From assembly GCA_001931905.2 (NCBI GenBank), contig MSJI02000514.1, forward strand, positions 1 through 64,000: DNA of 64,000 bases, written 5' to 3'. Source of the stretch: Cladosporium sp. IMV 00045 (lineage: Eukaryota > Ascomycota > Dothideomycetes > Cladosporiales > Cladosporiaceae). Below the pieces are notes generated by a model. It was not told where the DNA came from, searched no databases, and was given only the letters and a program-made list of their open reading frames with translations. Position numbers and translations under genes: made by a program. Of this stretch, positions 1 to 11,600 are shown piece after piece. Position 1 is the first letter of the stretch; the number at the start of each line of letters is the position of its first letter.

Positions 1-507
1 TGGCCCTCAGACGACATGGCACCACGATACACAGGCAACTTCACGGACGGCGCCTCTCGCTCCCTCTCAGCATCCGGCTGGGGCTGGCACACCGACACGG
101 GCCTGCACTTCCTCCGACTCTTCGCGAGTGGCCTGTTCGACAAGTTCCCCAAACTGAAGATCATCGTCGGCCACTTCGGCGAAATGTTGCCGTTCATGTA
201 CGAGCGCCTCTGCGTGCTGAGTCGGCGCTGGGGCGATATCAAGCGCGATTTTGCCACGGTGTACAAGGAGAACCTGTGGATCACGACGAGTGGCGTTTGG
301 GGTTTGGCGCCGATGGCTGCGATCTTGATGAATACTCCAATCGAGCATGTGCTGTATAGTGTCGACTATCCGTTCGCGAAGAACGAGGATGGGTTGGCGT
401 GGATTGAGAGTTTGGAGGCGAGTGGGATGGTGACGAGGGAGCAGTTGGATATGATAGCTTATAAGAATGCGCAGGATCTGTTGGGTGTGAAGGTGGTCGA
501 TAGCTGA
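1..507 (+). CDS. Amidohydrolase-family decarboxylase, C-terminal part (5' end outside window)
   Basis: The reading frame is open from base 1 and ends with TGA at 505-507, so about 168 C-terminal residues of a TIM-barrel amidohydrolase (Amidohydro_2) are present. The segment FPKLKIIVGHFGE carries the conserved GH.GE with the barrel histidine, and YSVDYPF carries the late Asp that binds the metal in 2,3-dihydroxybenzoate and gamma-resorcylate decarboxylases. The end, with NAQDLLG, is typical of this group. In these enzymes the metal assists non-oxidative decarboxylation of hydroxybenzoic acids. The substrate here cannot be set from the fragment; aminocarboxymuconate-semialdehyde decarboxylase-like enzymes share the same features. 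The ATG at 16 is internal, because the frame continues upstream of it. Confidence 0.8.
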   Translation, partial: WPSDDMAPRYTGNFTDGASRSLSASGWGWHTDTGLHFLRLFASGLFDKFPKLKIIVGHFGEMLPFMYERLCVLSRRWGDIKRDFATVYKENLWITTSGVWGLAPMAAILMNTPIEHVLYSVDYPFAKNEDGLAWIESLEASGMVTREQLDMIAYKNAQDLLGVKVVDS

Positions 508-1226
508 TTTGTGGAGTGAATGTCAATGTTTGGAATGCATGGATTTGTTCTGGGCGAGGTGACTCCATGTCAAGGTCTGGACACCATAAGGTATCTGGTG
601 ATACCTCCTACATGGCTAAATTCAATATTAATGCTGTTGTCTTTGTCCAAGACTTCTTCACTTCGAATGTTATCATTGGCTCTTCTTGCAAGTCACGACA
701 TTTACCAAATGCGAGAATAAGCCGGAGCTTGTGAGTCTTTTGCAAGTTTGGCCGTTGAGAAAGGGGACCATTTCACCGTGGAGGCTTCAGTCTAGAGGGA
801 AAATGAGATCGCCACGTGATCAAGATGAGCACATGCGAATGTATCGTGTTTGTCAGCACAGGTGCCAGCCTGTCGTTTGTTTGAATCATTCCTTGAGAGT
901 AGAGTGAAGCCCAAGCAAGAATGCAAGGCTGGAAGTGAATTGCCGGTCACGAGACAGCAAATGACATAGTCACCAAGTGGAGGGGTTTTCCAGGAGGGCG
1001 GGACTGCCCGCCACGCTCCTGCCTGCCCAAAAGCGGGTCCGTGCACCGTGTCCCTCATCAAGTTGAGAAAACACTTCTTGCCCACCGCATACCAACACTC
1101 AAAACCCACCCACCTCGCAAGCGCTACACTCCACCCTCACGTAGCCACGCCCTCGATACCCAAACACCACCGTTTTCTCTTCTACGACCACATCCGCGCT
1201 CTTCGCGTTCACACATATCTGTCAAA
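508..1226. other. Intergenic: decarboxylase 3' flank and Ran promoter/leader
   Basis: No ORF here has a recognisable protein. From about 1090 to 1220 the sequence is C/A- and CT-rich with few Gs, typical of the leader of a highly expressed fungal gene, and it runs into the Ran start codon. Confidence 0.6.
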
Positions 1227-2082
1227 ATGGCCGCCGAGGTTCCTACTTTCAAGCTCGTCTTGGTCGGTGACGGTGGTACCGGCAAGGTAAGCAAGCATAC
1301 AACAATTCACGGCCACACATCACGCAGACATGCTGTCATGCTGCGAGACGTTCACAAGCTGACTAGCAACATCACAGACCACCTTCGTCAAGCGTCACTT
1401 GACTGGTGAGTTCGAGAAGAAGTACATCGCTACGCTCGGTGTCGAGGTTCACCCTCTCGGTTTCTCCACGGTACGCGACATCCTATCCCGCCGACCACAA
1501 GATCAGCCAGGAGCCGATCACTAACACACCACAGAACCTTGGTCAGATTCAGTTCGATGTCTGGGACACCGCGGGCCAGGAGAAGTTCGGTGGTCTTCGC
1601 GACGGCTACTACATCAACGGCCAGTGCGGTATCATCATGTTCGACGTCACCTCCCGCATCACCTACAAGAACGTCCCCAACTGGCACCGTGACCTGGTCC
1701 GTGTCTGCGAGAACATCCCTATCGTCCTGACCGGCAACAAGGTCGACGTCAAGGAGCGCAAGGTCAAGGCCAAGACCATCACCTTCCACCGCAAGAAGAA
1801 CCTCCAGTACTACGACATCTCCGCTAAGTCCAACTACAACTTCGAGAAGCCCTTCCTGTGGCTCGCGAGGAAGCTCGTCGGCAACCCCACTCTGGTAAGA
1901 AAGCCGCGACTTATTCTGGTTCAAGTTCTGATTACTAATAACCGATGCAGGAGTTCGTCGCCGCCCCCGCTCTCGCTCCCCCTGAGGTCCAGGTCGACCA
2001 GGCCGCCATGGAGTCCTACCAGAAGGAGATGGAGGCCGCTGCCAACATGCCGCTGCCCGATGAGGAGGACGCCGACTTGTAA
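1227..2082 (+). CDS. GSP1: GTP-binding nuclear protein Ran (Gsp1/Ran GTPase)
   Basis: Four exons (1227-1286, 1378-1470, 1535-1894, 1951-2082) with GT-AG introns give a 214-residue protein, the usual Ran length. Exon 1 ends exactly after the P-loop GDGGTGK and exon 2 resumes with [16 protein letters not shown]. Switch II reads [17 protein letters not shown] with the catalytic Gln. NKVD and [12 protein letters not shown] are the guanine-specificity motifs in their Ran forms. The acidic tail ends DEEDADL, as in Ran, and there is no C-terminal prenylation Cys, which separates Ran from Rab and Rho. Ran-GTP/GDP gradients drive nuclear import and export and spindle assembly. The start lies in AAAATGG, a good fungal context. 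Confidence 0.97.
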
Positions 2083-3034
2083 ACGGCTTACGACCAACCC
2101 TCCGTCAACCACGCACTGTTTGTTTAGTCAAAACATGCAGCAGTGCAAATACTCCCCACGCCACAAAAGGCGTAGGGGCACGAGAATGGCACACTACCCC
2201 AAAAATAGCATTAGAAAGCGAGCGGCTGAATATATCACATGACGAAGGCAGCGAGCGGTCTTGCTTGACTTGACACACGTGTGAGGAAGCGAAACGAGCG
2301 TATGGATAGCTAGGGCTGCTTTTTGATTTTGTCCCTTTCACCACCATAAATCGAGGCGGAGTCTGCGGTGGCCCTGGTTGCCTGCGGACTCCTGAAGGAT
2401 TTCTTTACTTTCTTGATACCGATAACGAGAGACATGCAAAAGGTTACCCCCAAAAACCGCACCATCACATTTCCATCTCTTGATCTCAATTTCCTCTTAC
2501 CGGAGATTGCTAATTTCTTGCAGTGCCAATCTACAGCGGACTTCGTCTCATGCTGTTACGAGCACCACAGTGAATCTTCCTCCTGCTGACGAATTGCCTT
2601 CCCAGTGAGCTTCCCAAGTGTGGGTCTGCTTGGACTGAAGGTACGCCATCATTCGAGTTGGAAGAACAATGTATAATTCACTTCCTCCCTAGCAAGAGGT
2701 CTCCCTCAAGCACAGGCCTCTGTCACAAAGTTCCGCTGAAGTTACTACCACAAGGTATGGCATGATGTCACCTCAGTCACTTTGAACAAGTGAAGTGAAT
2801 GTAAGTGAAGTTAACCCACGTGAAAGCCTACCGACCTTTCCTCATATGGCTAGCGCCACTGATGCCTCGCATGTGCTCAGCTGCCTGCAGCTGCGTTTGA
2901 TTGCACTACAAACACCCTCTCATCCCCCAAGTTTCTTTCCTTCTTCCTCAGCGACCACCCAACCCACAACATCAACACCACCGGTCTCCTCTCCATACCT
3001 AATCGACAATACATCCTCCATCAAGCCATCTCCT
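2083..3034. other. Intergenic: Ran 3' UTR and upstream of the ubiquitin-like gene
   Basis: No supported gene. The frame of the downstream gene stays open to an ATG at 2795, but residues encoded from there to 3034 are Ser/Thr/Pro-rich and of low complexity. I treat most of this as leader. Confidence 0.5.
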
Positions 3035-4423
3035 ATGGTTTCCACAAAGATGCCTGTCCACGGCGACAAGCTCGTGGAAGAGCTCGCCTCGAGTGGAGGT
3101 TCCAAGGCGCAGGCAGATCGTATCGTCATCCACCGCAGTAAAGACAGTCGTTCATCTCGCTCTCTCAAAGTCACCTTCAAACGCACCTGTCGTGTCAGTG
3201 ACAACGACAACACGAACAACTTGCCACCCGACATGGGCGACTTCCCTCTCTACAAAGCTTTGGACTACAAAGACACCCTGCCCTCCGAGATGACAGCCAA
3301 GGGAGGCTACTTCTTTCCAATGTACCGTGAGTACTTGCATAATCCTCTTCCTTCTGAGTCACAGGCTAATCAGAGTTCCACAGAACGCGAGGCGATGTGG
3401 ATCAACTTCACTTCCCCGAGCAAGTTTGCAGTCAAGATCTACGTCGGCGGCGTCAACGCTGTCTCTGGCGAGCCGTCTCTCGAGACCGAGCAGACGAAAA
3501 GGAGGCGTTACGAGAGACTGTCTTCGGGCCGCACCATTCAAGACTACGTCGTCACACCGCAGCAACTTTGGCTTGATGGCGTTGCTTCTCAAGACGGCAA
3601 AGTTCGTCAGTTCGTCGCCATGCCGCTCGGATCTGGATACTCGGTCGAAGCTCAGATCTCCGGTGCTGATCTCATCGGTGGGTTGCAACTTGAAGTGGTT
3701 CCTGTCAAAGAGACTCCAGCGTCTCACATTTTCATCTGCACCTTAACTGGCAAGAAGATCCCGCTCAATGTTTCGGAATCGCACACTATCGGTGAGGTCG
3801 AAAATTTGATCACGGACGCCGAAGGCATTCCCCAGGACCAACAGCGACTTATCTTCGACGACAGGCAGCTCGATGACGTTCTCACCTTAAGAGACTGTGG
3901 CGTGTTTGATGGTGCGGTCGTTCATCTCATCCTCAGATTGCGCGGAGGCGGCCCTTCGCCCTATCCCGCCATGGGCCTCGCTGCAGGCGGCTTGATCAAG
4001 CAAACCATCCTTGTCGACCGCAACGACCCTTCCGTCTGGGACTTGGACAACAGCGTCATCTTCAATGTTCAAATTCTCAACTCCACCTCCTTCCAAGCCG
4101 TCACTGGTAAGGAACCACCAAGCACTCCCGTCACCGCCAAAGCTTACGCCAAGTACGACCTCCCCTACTACGAGATCTACGACGAGAAGCCATCCGGCAT
4201 CAGCGGCGATTTTGCAGGCGTCGAGTCAGTCGCTGCCAAAGATCTGCAGGGTACCATGACGCTGGAGAAGATGAAGGGCGTGGCGGAAGTGGTCGAGGAT
4301 ACTCAGAATCCGGTCGTTCTCCTCGACCAGGCTGGCAAGCGGGTCGGTTTTCGCCCGGTCAAGTTGATGGAGAAGGAGATCATGGAGGAGTTTGGTGGGA
4401 ATTGCGTGGCTGGTGAAGTTTGA
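3035..4423 (+). CDS. Fungal protein with an internal ubiquitin-like domain
   Basis: Two exons (3035-3326, 3384-4423) give about 443 residues. The 57-nt intron is a multiple of three and has no stop, so it also reads through, but splicing restores MYQREAMWINF, a smoother join than the read-through. The N-terminal third (NLPPDMGDFPLYK, GGYFFPMY) looks like a fungal-specific conserved region. Residues about 210-288 form a ubiquitin-like fold: FICTLTGKKIPLNVSE, then IPQDQQRLIFDDRQLDD, ending HLILRLRGG at 3925-3951. About 155 residues follow (LIKQTILVDRNDPSVWDLD and onward). The start is uncertain: ATG 3035 is preferred over 2795 because the extra 80 residues are low complexity. I know homologous fungal ORFs only as uncharacterised, so no function is assigned. 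Confidence 0.75.
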   Translation: MVSTKMPVHGDKLVEELASSGGSKAQADRIVIHRSKDSRSSRSLKVTFKRTCRVSDNDNTNNLPPDMGDFPLYKALDYKDTLPSEMTAKGGYFFPMYREYLHNPLPSESQANQSSTEREAMWINFTSPSKFAVKIYVGGVNAVSGEPSLETEQTKRRRYERLSSGRTIQDYVVTPQQLWLDGVASQDGKVRQFVAMPLGSGYSVEAQISGADLIGGLQLEVVPVKETPASHIFICTLTGKKIPLNVSESHTIGEVENLITDAEGIPQDQQRLIFDDRQLDDVLTLRDCGVFDGAVVHLILRLRGGGPSPYPAMGLAAGGLIKQTILVDRNDPSVWDLDNSVIFNVQILNSTSFQAVTGKEPPSTPVTAKAYAKYDLPYYEIYDEKPSGISGDFAGVESVAAKDLQGTMTLEKMKGVAEVVEDTQNPVVLLDQAGKRVGFRPVKLMEKEIMEEFGGNCVAGEV

Positions 4424-5051
4424 AGTGCACCGCTGCTTCATTCAACAACGCACTGGCGCAGGTCCTGATGTGCTCCTTTTCGCTCTGGCCAAGATCTGGT
4501 CAGTCTCTCATGCGAGAGGCATGATTCCACCCACAAAAAGTACAGTATTTCTTTTGAGAGCAAGAAGATTGGAAACGAAGCAGATAGCTAATCGCGCAAG
4601 ACATGCGTCGAGAGACCCAAATGGAATGAGAAATCGAGAGCGTAGCTTACTGGTACGAAGGTTAATCACCTGTTTCATCAGTGAAATCTACGACCCTACC
4701 CGAAGCGAGTCTACCTCAATCTCATCGTGCTTCCCGAAAGACTGCTGCTTACAACAAACCGCTTGCTTTCCCCTGAGATATGATCGGTGGCGTCTGCACT
4801 GATTCATTCGGTTGAGAACGATGAGGTACGATGGCTCTGCCTCTCAAGTAGCTCTGCGCGCCAATGTTGTCACCAAGTTAGGCGAAGGAATATGAAGGTA
4901 GTATACATGCATTGGGCTTTCATTCAGACGCTGTCTTTCCCAAGCTCACTCGGCGATCGGCGAAAAGCTCCTGTTGTACGTTTCTTGCCTAGTCCCATGA
5001 CACTCCGTCCATCCGCCATCAGTCATCAATCGTTGATCGTAAAATGTTTCC
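4424..5051. other. Convergent 3' intergenic region
   Basis: The region lies between the stop codons of the plus-strand ubiquitin-like gene and the minus-strand bZIP gene. Short ORFs lack codon bias or known motifs. It presumably holds both 3' UTRs. Confidence 0.6.
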
Positions 5052-6950
5052 TCAAAAAGCATCGAAAGAAGATATAGCCAAGGCCCGATCGACATCTTTC
5101 CTCTTGAAGCCCGGCGTGCGTCCGAGGCAGACTCCCGTCACTGTGAGAACTGTAGGCTAGGTCAGTACGACTATCTCCATCGAAAAATAACGAAGACACA
5201 GCGGAAAAGACTTACCCTTCACGAACTTAGCAACATCAATAATCACAACCCTCTTCTGCGGCTCCAAAGCCGGCGGAGTAATCTGCGCCGCAAACCCATT
5301 GACATCCGTCGAACCCAGCCCATTCACGTCGAACGAGGTCAAGTTCGCCGCAGCCGCTCCTTTCCCATCAAAGTGATTCACCGGCTGCAAATTCAGCCAA
5401 GACCCCGTGCTGGCATCCGAGAAACCAACATTCCCCAGCCCACTCACTTGCGCATCAGCCGCGTCCTGCCACCTCATCATATTCGCTGAGTCCAACTGCT
5501 GCAGTTCAGACCACTGATCGGGATCCCAATACGAAGCGCCAGATTGACTTCCCCCACCGTGCAAAGCCGAGTTGCGAGTCGAAGAAGAGCTCGAAGGCGT
5601 GCTCGAGTCCGTCATCGTCGATGGGGGATCTCTGATTTCCGCTTCCACAAACGACACCATGGGATCGATATGAATCCCCTTGGCCTCGAGGTAGCCTTCG
5701 ATATCGTACGGGTCGAACCATTCGCCTTCGAAACCCGCGATTTCCACGCTGATGTCCACCGCTGGTCGGGCCTGCACCACGTTCTCCAGCAGATTCAGCA
5801 TTTGCGGGCCGATCATGCCAACGTGGAAGATTGGTTTGCGCGTCGCGAAGAGCGGCATTGGGTCTCGGCGCGGGTAGTGCGTGCCGGCGCCTCCGATGTG
5901 TATTAAGGGCGCGTCCCAGAATTCGAGGGGTTCGTTCAGGCCGCGGTCGAGGATTCGTTTGATAGATTCGGCCATGCGGACTCGGTCGCGGCTGAGGAGG
6001 GAGAGTTTGAAGACACGGTCGAAGGTGTGTGGGCGACGGCCGGGATCGAGGAGGAGTTGGTATGCGGCTTCCAGGCAAGATCGGTGGAGTCGTCGGGCGA
6101 GTGTTTTCTCGTGGAAACTGTACGTTTTGGGTGGTTCGAGTTCTCCTTCAATGGTGAGCGTGGGTTGTTGAGCTATGTTGGAGGTGCTGTTTTCGAATGA
6201 GTTCGTTGTTGAAGGTTTCTGCGGTGGGGATGACATCGCCTGCGCCATCGACGGGATGTGAAAATTATCGACCAACTCGTCAAACGCGCCAGGCATGTAC
6301 ATCGTATATCCCATCCCTACATCCGGGCGCTGCGCCGGCTTCTGAGCGTGATCCAAAGTCGTCTGGTCGATCCAGGAAGAGACGTTCTTACCACTCGGAA
6401 TGAGAGGCATCTCCTTCTCGTGCTTCGACGCGTGGTGATTTCCATGTTGGGCAGCCGAGTCCACATCAGCCAACACCTCATCCTGCGTCTCCCCAGGTCG
6501 CCGCGCAGCTTTCATGAACCCGGCAAACTGCACCGTCACTTCACCCAATTCGTGGAGCTGGCCTTCAGGCAACCCAGTCGAGACAAGGCGATCCCTACAG
6601 TCCTCGAAAGCCTTGTTCATGCATTCGACCACAGTCGTGAGGTCCGAGACTCGCTTGCGCAAGTCGTCCAGAGTAGTCTCTTTTCTTTGCCGGTAAGCCC
6701 TCTGGGCCATGCGGATCTGGGTCCTTCGACGCTGGGGATTAATGTTAGTTTTCCCTTCTAGGTAGTTACGAGAACGTAAACAAAATAAAACGAACGCAAG
6801 GAAGAAACCTACATCAGCAGCCGACTCATCAGCCTTGTCTGTCCGCGGCCGTCCTCTCTTCTTCGACGCATCATCGCTATCGCTCGTCCTGGAACCGCCG
6901 CTACGCTTGCGCTTGCGCGAAGCCTTCGCTGTATGCTGGGTGCTGTCCAT
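5052..6950 (-). CDS. bZIP transcription factor (AP-1-like basic region)
   Basis: Three exons (6950-6813, 6731-5216, 5149-5052) give 583 residues. Exon 1 encodes a Lys/Arg-rich, AT-hook-like segment (KKRGRPRTD). An 81-nt intron, which also reads through in frame, is removed just before the basic region RRRTQIRMAQRAYRQRKE (residues 47-64), followed by a short coiled coil. Residues about 230-430 resemble the C-terminal domain of fungal AP-1-like bZIP proteins (DUF3425-like), with LARRLHRSCLEAAYQLL and IAGFEGEWFDPYDIEGYLE. A third exon, absent from the simple ORF, supplies GVCLGRTPGFKRKDVDRAL, a typical ending of this family, which confirms the last splice (GTAAGT...CTACAG, 66 nt). ATG 6950 is preferred to the in-frame ATG 21 codons upstream. 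Nuclear DNA-binding regulator; targets unknown. Confidence 0.85.
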
Positions 6951-8657
6951 GGCGAGAGGTTTCGACGAGCAGTTTGAGGAAATGATCAAAGATGGCGTCT
7001 TGCCAATCCGCACGCAGCTTGCCTGAGTATAATCCTCACAAGCAGTCGCCTCTCTCTCTGATTCTCTCCTGGTTTAGAAGCAAGCGAAAACGAAGAAAAA
7101 GAGCCCAACCAGATCTTGTTACACCAGCAATCAAGGTAAGTCAGGGTATCTATAGCTCCAGCCCACCTCGGCCGTAAGCAGACTGATTGGCAAGCAAGCA
7201 GGAAGGCTCTCAGCGTCACGCCACGAGGGGAAGTTGGAGTATAACGCGGTGTAAGCAGGCGCTTCTTAATAATACGGATGGTGTGCCTGAGGATGGCGAA
7301 ACGATCAGCAGTAGTCTAGGGGTGGTGGTAACATTAGATTGATTTGCAGAGAACGACGTAGTCGAGACTCCAGTGGTTCAAGGCGATGATTAGTGATCAC
7401 GCACTACAGCCGAGATGTAAGCAGCGCGCATGTGACGTTGGGCGGGAATCCCCGAGATTTCATGACCTGCCTCAGAGAGGGTACCTGGTATTGTTGCACT
7501 ATGGAAGTATAGGACAACCGTCAATTGGACCATGTTGGAGATGTTCCAAGACGCGACAAACAAGTGTCCTGAAAATCATTGCAAGAGTGTGATCTTTTGA
7601 GACCATAGAAGGAAACCCGATCTTAGATCTCATAAAACCCAGAGCAACTCGTTGGTCTCAGGTATCATTTCATCGAGTTATCTCAGATATCAAACATAAA
7701 AGAGCCCAGAACAAGAAGGGGCGCAGCAGCATCTAGCAGCTTTCCCTAGCAAATGCTCAAAAAAAGATAATGAGCCTAAAAGCCATCCTTCCCTCCCATC
7801 TCGAAAGCACACACAACGCGAAACGCCGCAAAACCGCAAAAAGGCGAAAAAGCCGAAAACGACAACATCGAGTAAAAACCAAAAAGCTCGCAAGCCAGTG
7901 GTGGGTTATAGAAATGTCGCTGAAAGGATGTATGAAGAAGAATGAGAAGATCCCGATCGATCGCGTTTGCGCTTTGTTGCTTACTTGCTCGTCTGCCTGC
8001 TTTCGCTCCCTCCTTCCATGTCTCCGCAAACCTCTCCCTTCCGTTCTCTTCCTATAATCAAAGAAACCGTAAGTTTCGCATAAGAAAACAACAAGACAAG
8101 AAAATGGACAAATGCCAGAAAAAACCAAAACCATCGAATTCGCCGACAGTAGCCCAAAAAAGACCTAGTAGTTGTAGTAAACAAAGGAAGAAACGAATAG
8201 AAAAAAAAAAACCCCAGGCACGACGGCACTCATTCATTGCTGTCGCCCTCGCTCCAGCGAACCGTAAAGCTTCCAAGCCATAGGTGCTGATCTCAAATGT
8301 GTATGCGTGTTTTCTGCTTTGTTTGGTCTTTCCCCCCCCTTTTGCCACTCTCTGCGAGAAAAGATAGGATGTATAGGCCGTGAGTAATGCGATGAAAAAT
8401 GCTTCAAAAAATGTGTGGGTTTCTAAACCGCAAAACGCTTCAGAGCTCCGGAGCTTCTTTCACCGTTCGAAGAATCCAGAAGAAAATGGAGGGGTTGGCT
8501 TGATGTAAGAATCAGGTCGAGGGCCCGAATGCTCGCCTCGTGAGGTAAATCAAGAATGATAGGGGCTAATAATGCGAGGTAGTGTCGAGAAAGGTTGTGC
8601 TTGTGAGATGATCCGGTCGGACGATAGATTCTGAGAGACTTGTGGCAACGGCAGCGC
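6951..8657. other. Intergenic: bZIP promoter and NIK1 3' flank
   Basis: No ORF resembles a known protein. The part near 7750-8350 is rich in A and T homopolymers, including an 11-A run at 8201-8211, as in a long 3' UTR/terminator region downstream of the minus-strand kinase gene. The part near 6951-7250 is the bZIP leader. Confidence 0.5.
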
Positions 8658-11600
8658 TTAACTGCTGTTCGCCCGCATCAACATTTCCTGAGAAGAAGTC
8701 AGCAAGTATACAACGCCACGAAGCTCCATCACCCTCGTGGAGGCCTTACTCGCTGCATCGGGTCGTCTTGCTCGGTTGCGGCCGTGTTAGGGGACGCCAG
8801 GCCCATCGGTCCTCCGTCGGTGAATCCGCGATCGACCAGACCCGGTCGACGGGGAGTTTGCGCCCTGCTAGCATCTGGGCTTTCATCAGCCCCTTTCTCT
8901 TGAATCCGGCCTCGGCCATCGTTTTTTCTTTCAAGCAACGCACCGCCTAACGTAGCACATTTCAGTAGTGTCTGGATGAGCTGGTTGGGCTTCAGCGGCT
9001 TGCTCAAGTACTCGTCCATTTGTGCTTGTATGCATTTCTCGCGATCGCCCAGCATGGCGTGAGCCGTCAAGGCAATGATGGGCGAGCGGGAGAGGGCGTT
9101 GTTCGCTTCGTATTCTCTGATCTTGGAAGTGGCCTCGAAGCCACCCATGATAGGCATCTGAACGTCCATGAGAACAACGTCGAATCGCTTTTTCTTGATG
9201 GCCTCGAGTGCTTCTAAACCGTTGTTGGCGACTGTGACTTTGTGATTGTGTTTGGTCAGTATCTTGACAGCGAGTTTTTGGTTGACGGCATTGTCCTCTG
9301 CCAGTAGAATGTCGAAGGACCTGGAATGGTCCAAAGAGCTCGGCGCGGCTCTTCCTTCGAGAGCGGGAATGAGCGCGTTACCGAGATCGACCGGCAGGCA
9401 TGGTGTGGTCATGTAACTAGCAATACCGTTCTCCAAGGCGTTCTTGAAGCTGACGGATATCGACGGTGCGAGCATGACAATCGGAATGTACTTAAAGCGG
9501 TCGGTGTTACGTAGCCTCTGGGCCGTTTCACCATCATCGACAATGATACAGTCGAAGGCGTCCGCTTGACCGAGCTCCGATGGCCATGCAGCCAGTGTGT
9601 CGCTGCTCACGACCGTTGGCACGAGGCTGAGTTCTCGAATGGCGTCTGAGATGGCGTCCACGCAGCCAGTATGACCGCTATCGATGAAGAGGACCTGGTG
9701 TTGGCGGTATTGTTGCAACTGAGGTTTGATGCGAGTGAGGTCGGTCGGACCGATCTTGACAACTGTCGTGAAGAAGAACGTGCTGCCTGCACCAAAGCTA
9801 GACTCCACCCACATCTTTCCTCTCATGAGCGTTACCAGGCGTCTCGAGATAGACAGACCAAGACCGGTACCTCCGAATTTGCGAGTCGTTGAGCCATCGG
9901 CTTGCTGGAAAGTGTCGAAAATGAGGTCAAGCTTGTTGTGGTGAATGCCAATACCCGTGTCCGACACGGCGAATTTGACCACGACCTCATCTTCGTCGCA
10001 AGCGACACTGTTGTCTGCTCCGATCTTGACTCTAACTTCACCGTGTTCGGTGAACTTGATGGCGTTTCCTGCCAAATTCAGGATAATCTGCCTGAGACGG
10101 AACGAGTCACCAACGATGAAGTCGGGCACAGAGGCGTCAACATCGTAGACGAGACTAATGTCTTTCTCGTTGGCACGAACAGCCAGCGACTTCAGACTGT
10201 TGAACACCTGGCTGCGCAGAGAGAATGGCTCTTCCTCCAAAATCATGCGGTTCGCCTCAATCTTTGAAATATCCAAGATGTCGTCAATTATAGTCAAAAG
10301 ACTGTTGGCGAGTGAGAAAACAATGTTGAGCATATCCCTCTGGTTCTGCTCCAGCTCAGTATCCAAGGTGAGCTGTGTCATGCCGATGATGCCATTCATA
10401 GGTGTTCGGATTTCGTGAGACATATTAGCCAGGAACTCGGACTTGGTCTTGTTGGCAAGCTCGGCAGCTTCACGCTGTTGGTTGTTGCGCTGAATCGATT
10501 CACGCAAACTGGAAACCATTTTGTTGATCTTGTTTTTGAGCTCGTTCATCTCACCCGACGCCTCAACGGTAATCGTCTTCGAGAAGTTTCCTTTCATGGC
10601 TGCGTTCGAGATGTCACCGAAGGCACGCACTTGTGATGTCAAGTTCTGCGCCATGGTGTTGACGTCGGCCGTGATTTCCTTCCATCTTCCAGTGATGCCC
10701 TCGACTTCAGCCTGACCGCCCATCTTGCCATCAACACCGACATCACGCGCAACACGTTTCACGGCCAATGACCACGCATCAAGTCGCGTAACCATGTCGT
10801 TGATTGTGTCTTTCAGGGTTTGAATTTCTCCTTGTGCGTGCACGTCGATACTCCGGGTCATGTCACCTCGGGCGATGGCCTGGGTGACATCCGAAATGCT
10901 GCGCACCTGGTTGGTGAGGTTGCCGGCCATGGTGTTGACGTTGTCGGTCAAATCTTTCCATTTGCCCTCGACATTCTCGACTTGAGCTTGACCACCAAGG
11001 GTACCTTCGGTTCCTACTTCTCTGGCGACCTTGCTGACTTCGAACGCGAACGTACTCAAGCGGTCCACCATCGTGTTGATAGTGATCTTGAGAGCCAGAA
11101 TTTCACCCTTGACCTCGGCTTGCACCTTCTTGCTCAAGTCACCGTTTGCGACGGCCGTCGTGACTTCGGCAATCTCACGGACCTGGGTGGTGAGGTTCAT
11201 GGCCATGCCGTTGACATTTTCGGTAAGATCTTTCCAAGTGCCTTCCACGCCGTGGATGGTGGCCTGTCCACCAAGGCGACCCTCGGTTCCGACCTCGCGG
11301 GCTATCTTCGTGACTTCCTGTGCGAATTGTCGTAGTTGGTCCACCATGGCATTGATCGTGCTCTTGAGCTCCAGGATCTCACCGCGACATTGGGCCTTGA
11401 CCTTTTGTGTGAGGTCACCCTTGGCTACGGCTGTTGTGACATCGGCAATGTCTCGCACTTGAGCCGTGAGATTGTTGGCCATTGCGTTTACGTTTTCTGT
11501 GAGGTCTTTCCACATGCCTCTGACGCCTTCAATTTGTGCTTGTCCACCGAGGACACCCTCAGTACCGACATCGCGAGAGACACGTGTGACCTCAGTGGCA

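Noticed and set aside
2795..3034. Upstream ATG as start of the ubiquitin-like protein
   Set aside because: The additional 80 residues are low-complexity Ser/Thr/Pro and resemble translated leader; the start at 3035 sits directly before the conserved region.
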